Below are positions 61,114 to 64,000 of a DNA stretch of 64,000 bases, piece after piece (position 1 is the stretch's first letter; every line of letters starts with the position of its first letter). The position numbers and the translations under genes are program-made. This DNA is from Bog-756 sp963737625. Its GTDB lineage: Bacteria > Actinomycetota > Acidimicrobiia > Acidimicrobiales > RAAP-2. Where the stretch lies: positions 372,001-436,000 of the forward strand of contig CAVTTK010000001.1 in NCBI GenBank assembly GCA_963737625.1. The letters run 5' to 3'. Below the pieces are notes generated by a model that was not told the DNA's origin, searched no databases, and saw only the letters and a program-made list of their open reading frames with translations.

Positions 61114-62045
61114 CAGAACGCCTCACCGGTGGCCCGGCGGGTCTTGAACACGTAGTAGAGCATCGGCACCAACAGGAAGGCCAAGAGGAGCAGCGAGAGG
61201 GCTGCCCCCTGGGCCTGCTGGCTCGCCGTGTTGAGCTGGCTGTCGATGACGTTGCCGATCATGGCCGTCGACGACGCCCCCGACAGCAACTGGTTGGTGA
61301 AGTAGTCGCCCACCATGGGCAGGACGGTGATGAGCAGGCCGGTCAGGATGGCCTGGCGGCTGAGGGGCAGGGTGATCCGGACGAAGGTCCGGGTCCGGTT
61401 GAGTCCGAGATCGCGTCCGGCCTCGAGGAGTCGTTGGTCGATGCGGTCGAGGCCGGCATAGAGGACGAGGATCAGGTAGGGGATGTAGCCGTAGACGAGT
61501 CCGAGGATGACGGTCACCGGCTTGCCGCCCAGCCAGTTCACCGGTTGGCTTACCAGATGCACGTCGATGAGGATCCGGTTGACGTACCCGTCGGACTGGA
61601 GGAGGTCGATCCAGGCCAGCATGCGCATCATGTAGCTGATCCAGAACGGGGCGATCAGGAGGGCCAGGAAGAGCACCTTGCGCCGGCCGGCGAACCGGGT
61701 CACGAAGTAGGCGGCGGGATAGGCGATGACGAGCGAGAGAACCGAGGCGATGGCCACGTAGACCAGGGTGCGCAGGAAGATCGGCCCGACGAAGGCCCCC
61801 TGGCCCACCAGGTCGTGGAAGACCGCCGTGTAGTTGGCCCCCGTCCACGCGAGGGGGTTCCAGGCCGGCTCGGGCGACTGGAAGATGGCGTTCAGCCCTC
61901 CGCCGGCGATGGCCAGGACGGTGTAGAAGGGGACGAGGAACAGCAGGGCCAGCCAGATGATCCCCGGCATGGCGAACCCCGCCCACACCCACCGGTTCTG
62001 GGCCCGGTCGCTCCAGGCCTTCTTCCTGTCCCCCCGGGCCATCAC
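61113..62045 (-). CDS. ABC transporter permease, PotB-like
   Basis: A 310-residue permease with six hydrophobic helices. The EAA loop is LLEAGRDLGLNRTRTFVRITLPLS. It begins 10 bp after the binding-protein stop and is followed directly by the PotC-like gene, in the order D-B-C. Confidence 0.9.
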   Translation of the reverse strand: MMARGDRKKAWSDRAQNRWVWAGFAMPGIIWLALLFLVPFYTVLAIAGGGLNAIFQSPEPAWNPLAWTGANYTAVFHDLVGQGAFVGPIFLRTLVYVAIASVLSLVIAYPAAYFVTRFAGRRKVLFLALLIAPFWISYMMRMLAWIDLLQSDGYVNRILIDVHLVSQPVNWLGGKPVTVILGLVYGYIPYLILVLYAGLDRIDQRLLEAGRDLGLNRTRTFVRITLPLSRQAILTGLLITVLPMVGDYFTNQLLSGASSTAMIGNVIDSQLNTASQQAQGAALSLLLLAFLLVPMLYYVFKTRRATGEAF

Positions 62046-62055
62046 CGGGTCCGGC

Positions 62056-63339
62056 TCACACGCCGCTGCTGACCCGTAGCCAGTTCTGTTGGTACTTGGC
62101 GTCGAGGGCCGGGGGCAGCTCCAGCTGTTTGGTCCCGGTATCGAAGTTCGATGGGAGGACCACGGTGGAGGCCAGGCTCGGGGGCAGGATGCCCTCTTGC
62201 TCGAGGACCTGCGGGGTCACCCCGGTGACGGGCTGCATGTACCCGTTGAAGCTGATGTTCTCGAGCACGTTGGGCAGGTCCAGCATGTAGTTGAGGAAGA
62301 GGTGGGCCAACACCGGGTTCTTGCCGCCGGCCAGCACGGTCATGGTGTCGTTGGCCACCGGGCCCACCCCGGTGGTCGGGAACCAGTAGCCCACCACGTC
62401 CACCGAAGTCCCCTTGGGCATGTACGACTGGGCGGCGGCCATGTCGCCGGACCAGGCGTGATGGATCCACGTCTGGCCGGTGGGGATGGAGGTGTAGTCG
62501 TTGTTGTCGATGTGCAGATTGACCAGTCGATCGAGCTGGAGCAGCGAGTTGGTGGCCGCACTGAGCACGGCGGGGTCGCTGGTGTTGGGGTCGAAGTTGC
62601 CGTTCTTCATCATGCCCAGGGCCAGGCTCTCGCGGTAGTCGTCCAGGATGGCCACCTTCCCCTTGTACTTGGCGTTCCAGGGCATGGCCCACGGGTTGGC
62701 CATGGTGTACGGGTTCTCGCTCACCTTGTCCTTCCGCCAGGCGATGCCCGTGGTGTAGATGGTGTACGGCACGGTGTACTGCCACTTCTGGTCGTAGAAG
62801 GGGTTCTGGTACTGCGCCCACGCCTGGGCGATGTTGGGGATGTACGAGTGGTTGAGGGGCCGGGCCAACTTGCCCGCCACCAGCTGGCCGAGCACGTCGA
62901 CGGTGGGGATGAAGACGTCGAAGTTGAACTGCCCGCTGCGCAGCTTGGCGATGGCCTCGCTCATGGTGTTGAAGGTGGTCAGCTCCACCTTGCACTTGTA
63001 CTTCTTGGCGAAGGCGTTCAGGTTCTTCTGGTTGACGTAGGCCACCCAGTTGTAGATCTTGAGGGTGGCGTTCTTCTCGGGCTTGAGTCCGCTGGCGATG
63101 GCCCGGTTGGAGGCGTAGACGGGCCAGGTGACCGGAGCGTTCGGGCGGGGGAGCGGCAGGGGCGTGCCCGTCGACTTCGTGGCCGCACCGGCTGAGCCGC
63201 CCGACCCGGCGGCGGCCAGTGCGGCGGCCAGGCCGGTGGTGGCGGCACCGGTCAGGAAGGTTCGTCGCGACACCCCCGGGGGGCGGCGGGTGCCGTCTTC
63301 CGACCAGCCTTCACGTGGGTGGTACGTCAACCCGGTCAC
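62056..63339 (-). CDS. Tat-exported extracellular solute-binding protein, PotD-like
   Basis: A 427-residue periplasmic-type binding protein. The N-terminal twin-arginine signal is VSRRTFLTGAATTGLAAALAAA, pointing to Tat export. The mature protein starts near GSAGAAT and has the PotD/PotF fold signatures YNWVAYVNQKNLNAFAKKYKC and TYVPYIIYTT-like strands (here WQYTVPYTIYTTGIAWRKD). The ligand is probably a polyamine, betaine or related cation. It heads the D-B-C operon; the ACTGA-N4-TCAGT palindrome at 63396 lies 57 bp upstream. Confidence 0.9.
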   Translation of the reverse strand: MTGLTYHPREGWSEDGTRRPPGVSRRTFLTGAATTGLAAALAAAGSGGSAGAATKSTGTPLPLPRPNAPVTWPVYASNRAIASGLKPEKNATLKIYNWVAYVNQKNLNAFAKKYKCKVELTTFNTMSEAIAKLRSGQFNFDVFIPTVDVLGQLVAGKLARPLNHSYIPNIAQAWAQYQNPFYDQKWQYTVPYTIYTTGIAWRKDKVSENPYTMANPWAMPWNAKYKGKVAILDDYRESLALGMMKNGNFDPNTSDPAVLSAATNSLLQLDRLVNLHIDNNDYTSIPTGQTWIHHAWSGDMAAAQSYMPKGTSVDVVGYWFPTTGVGPVANDTMTVLAGGKNPVLAHLFLNYMLDLPNVLENISFNGYMQPVTGVTPQVLEQEGILPPSLASTVVLPSNFDTGTKQLELPPALDAKYQQNWLRVSSGV

Positions 63340-63395
63340 CTCCGTTGTGTCGCCCCGCTGTGAGCCCCTCCGGGCGCAACCCGCCGCGGCCCCTG

Positions 63396-63409
63396 ACTGA
63401 CTGTTCAGT
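63396..63409. promoter_or_regulatory. ACTGA-N4-TCAGT operator, copy 3
   Basis: ACTGA-CTGT-TCAGT is located upstream of the binding-protein operon and downstream of the aminotransferase gene. It differs from copies 1 and 2 only in the spacer. Confidence 0.6.
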
Positions 63410-63530
63410 TATTCAAGCACCGTGCCCGGGCGGTGGCAAGGCGGACCGTGGCAATTCCCCGGCCGTTAAGAATGCCCTACGGGTGGCCGTCTGGGGGATC
63501 GCCCCCCGGAGGCGGGATGACGGCCCCCGC

Positions 63531-64000
63531 TCAGGGGGCCAGAACGCGGGCCAGGCGCTCGAAGTTGTCGAGGAACCGGTCGATGTCGGCCTCATCGTGC
63601 TGGGTGGAGATCAGCCACTGCTCCATCTTGCCCCAGGGGGGCAGAAAGACGCCGCCGTTGTGCTGGACCAGCCAGTGGGCGTGGTTGTAGCGGTCGTCGA
63701 GGCCGTCGAAGCTCCGGTAGTCACGCACCCGCTCGTGCTGGAACACCACGCATCCCTTGGCCCCGACGGCCACGACATGGGCGGCCAGCCCGTGGTCGGC
63801 GATGCTCCGCTCCAGGCCGGTGACGGCACGCCGGCGGAGGTGGTCGAGCCGCTCATAGGCGACGGGGGTGGCCACCTCGGTGAGCATGGCCCGGGTGGCC
63901 GCCATGGCCAGCGGATTCCCGTTGAACGTGCCCACCATCTCGTAGCCGCCCTCGGCCACGAAGGCCATCACCTCGGCGGAGCCACCCACGGCACCGGAGG
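63531..64000 (-). CDS. Class III aminotransferase (glutamate-1-semialdehyde aminomutase-like), C-terminal part
   Basis: The last 156 or so codons of a PLP enzyme whose N-terminus and active-site Lys lie beyond the right edge. Visible are GGSAEVMAFVAEGG, MVGTFNGNPLAMAATRAML, and the small-domain ending GGVFLPPWGKMEQWLISTQHDEADIDRFL, as in GSA-type class III aminotransferases. Many members outside haem synthesis act on amines and amino acids, which fits the catabolic context. It is 121 bp downstream of the third operator on the minus strand. Confidence 0.85.
   Translation of the reverse strand, partial: SGAVGGSAEVMAFVAEGGYEMVGTFNGNPLAMAATRAMLTEVATPVAYERLDHLRRRAVTGLERSIADHGLAAHVVAVGAKGCVVFQHERVRDYRSFDGLDDRYNHAHWLVQHNGGVFLPPWGKMEQWLISTQHDEADIDRFLDNFERLARVLAP

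Overview
The window is GC-rich DNA from an actinobacterium, most likely a free-living or soil/aquatic member of Acidimicrobiia or a relative. The evidence is a mycobacterial-type steroid-ring cluster (ipdC-ipdB-ipdA-echA20), a mycothiol-dependent formaldehyde dehydrogenase (MscR), an Lsr2-type DNA-binding domain, many TetR regulators, P450s and SDRs, and several promoters whose -10 box lies about 7 nt before the start codon (probable leaderless mRNAs). The phylum is well supported; the class is inference.

Layout. 1-3564: end of a cholesterol/steroid C/D-ring degradation operon with a divergent SDR. 3746-11448: an EAL-domain protein, proton-translocating transhydrogenase pntAA-pntAB-pntB, a membrane PIN/TRAM protein, and a membrane-anchored GH18 hydrolase. 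11583-15578: tRNA-Ala(CGC) with a small accessory region. The tRNA 3' part is repeated at 13105 (degenerate) and 14614 (45 of 45 identical), at a spacing of about 1.5 kb. Short paired repeats lie 101 and 102 bp before the two downstream copies. The cargo is a frameshifted AbiEii-type nucleotidyltransferase with a partner, an ERCC4-Lsr2 fusion nuclease with a truncated second copy, and a HigBA module. No integrase is visible.

15717-31531: a lipid/steroid-like accessory block with a DUF1214 protein, two P450s, a second SDR, an acyl-CoA ligase, an aminoglycoside-phosphotransferase-like protein, a zinc alcohol dehydrogenase, two TetR regulators, cysD and cysNC (PAPS synthesis) and a PAPS-type sulfotransferase. 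Three genes here share a TTACA-N14-TGTAA palindrome at their 5' ends (P450, SDR, and TetR with cysDNC), which suggests one local regulon.

31704-35115: TetR, then an arsenic cluster (arsC, aquaporin, arsI, divergent arsR) and a small CC-motif protein. 35307-48137: mixed housekeeping and envelope genes, including a methyltransferase, a DUF1003-like membrane protein, VOC and SQR-like proteins, an ArnT-like glycosyltransferase, a PQQ-propeller protein, a MaoC hydratase and a secreted SGNH hydrolase.

48137-64000: a probable catabolic region for an N-methylated amine or polyamine-like compound. It holds a Tat-exported binding protein with a PotABC-like transporter, a GbcA-like Rieske oxygenase, a sarcosine-oxidase-like flavoprotein with a cupin, an acyl-CoA dehydrogenase, an ADP-forming acyl-CoA synthetase (frameshifted), a PYROXD2-like oxidoreductase, a class III aminotransferase (cut by the window end), and MscR plus a metallo-beta-lactamase protein that would remove formaldehyde. 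Three intergenic regions share ACTGA-N4-TCAGT; one lies directly upstream of a TetR gene, the likely regulator. The substrate is not known.
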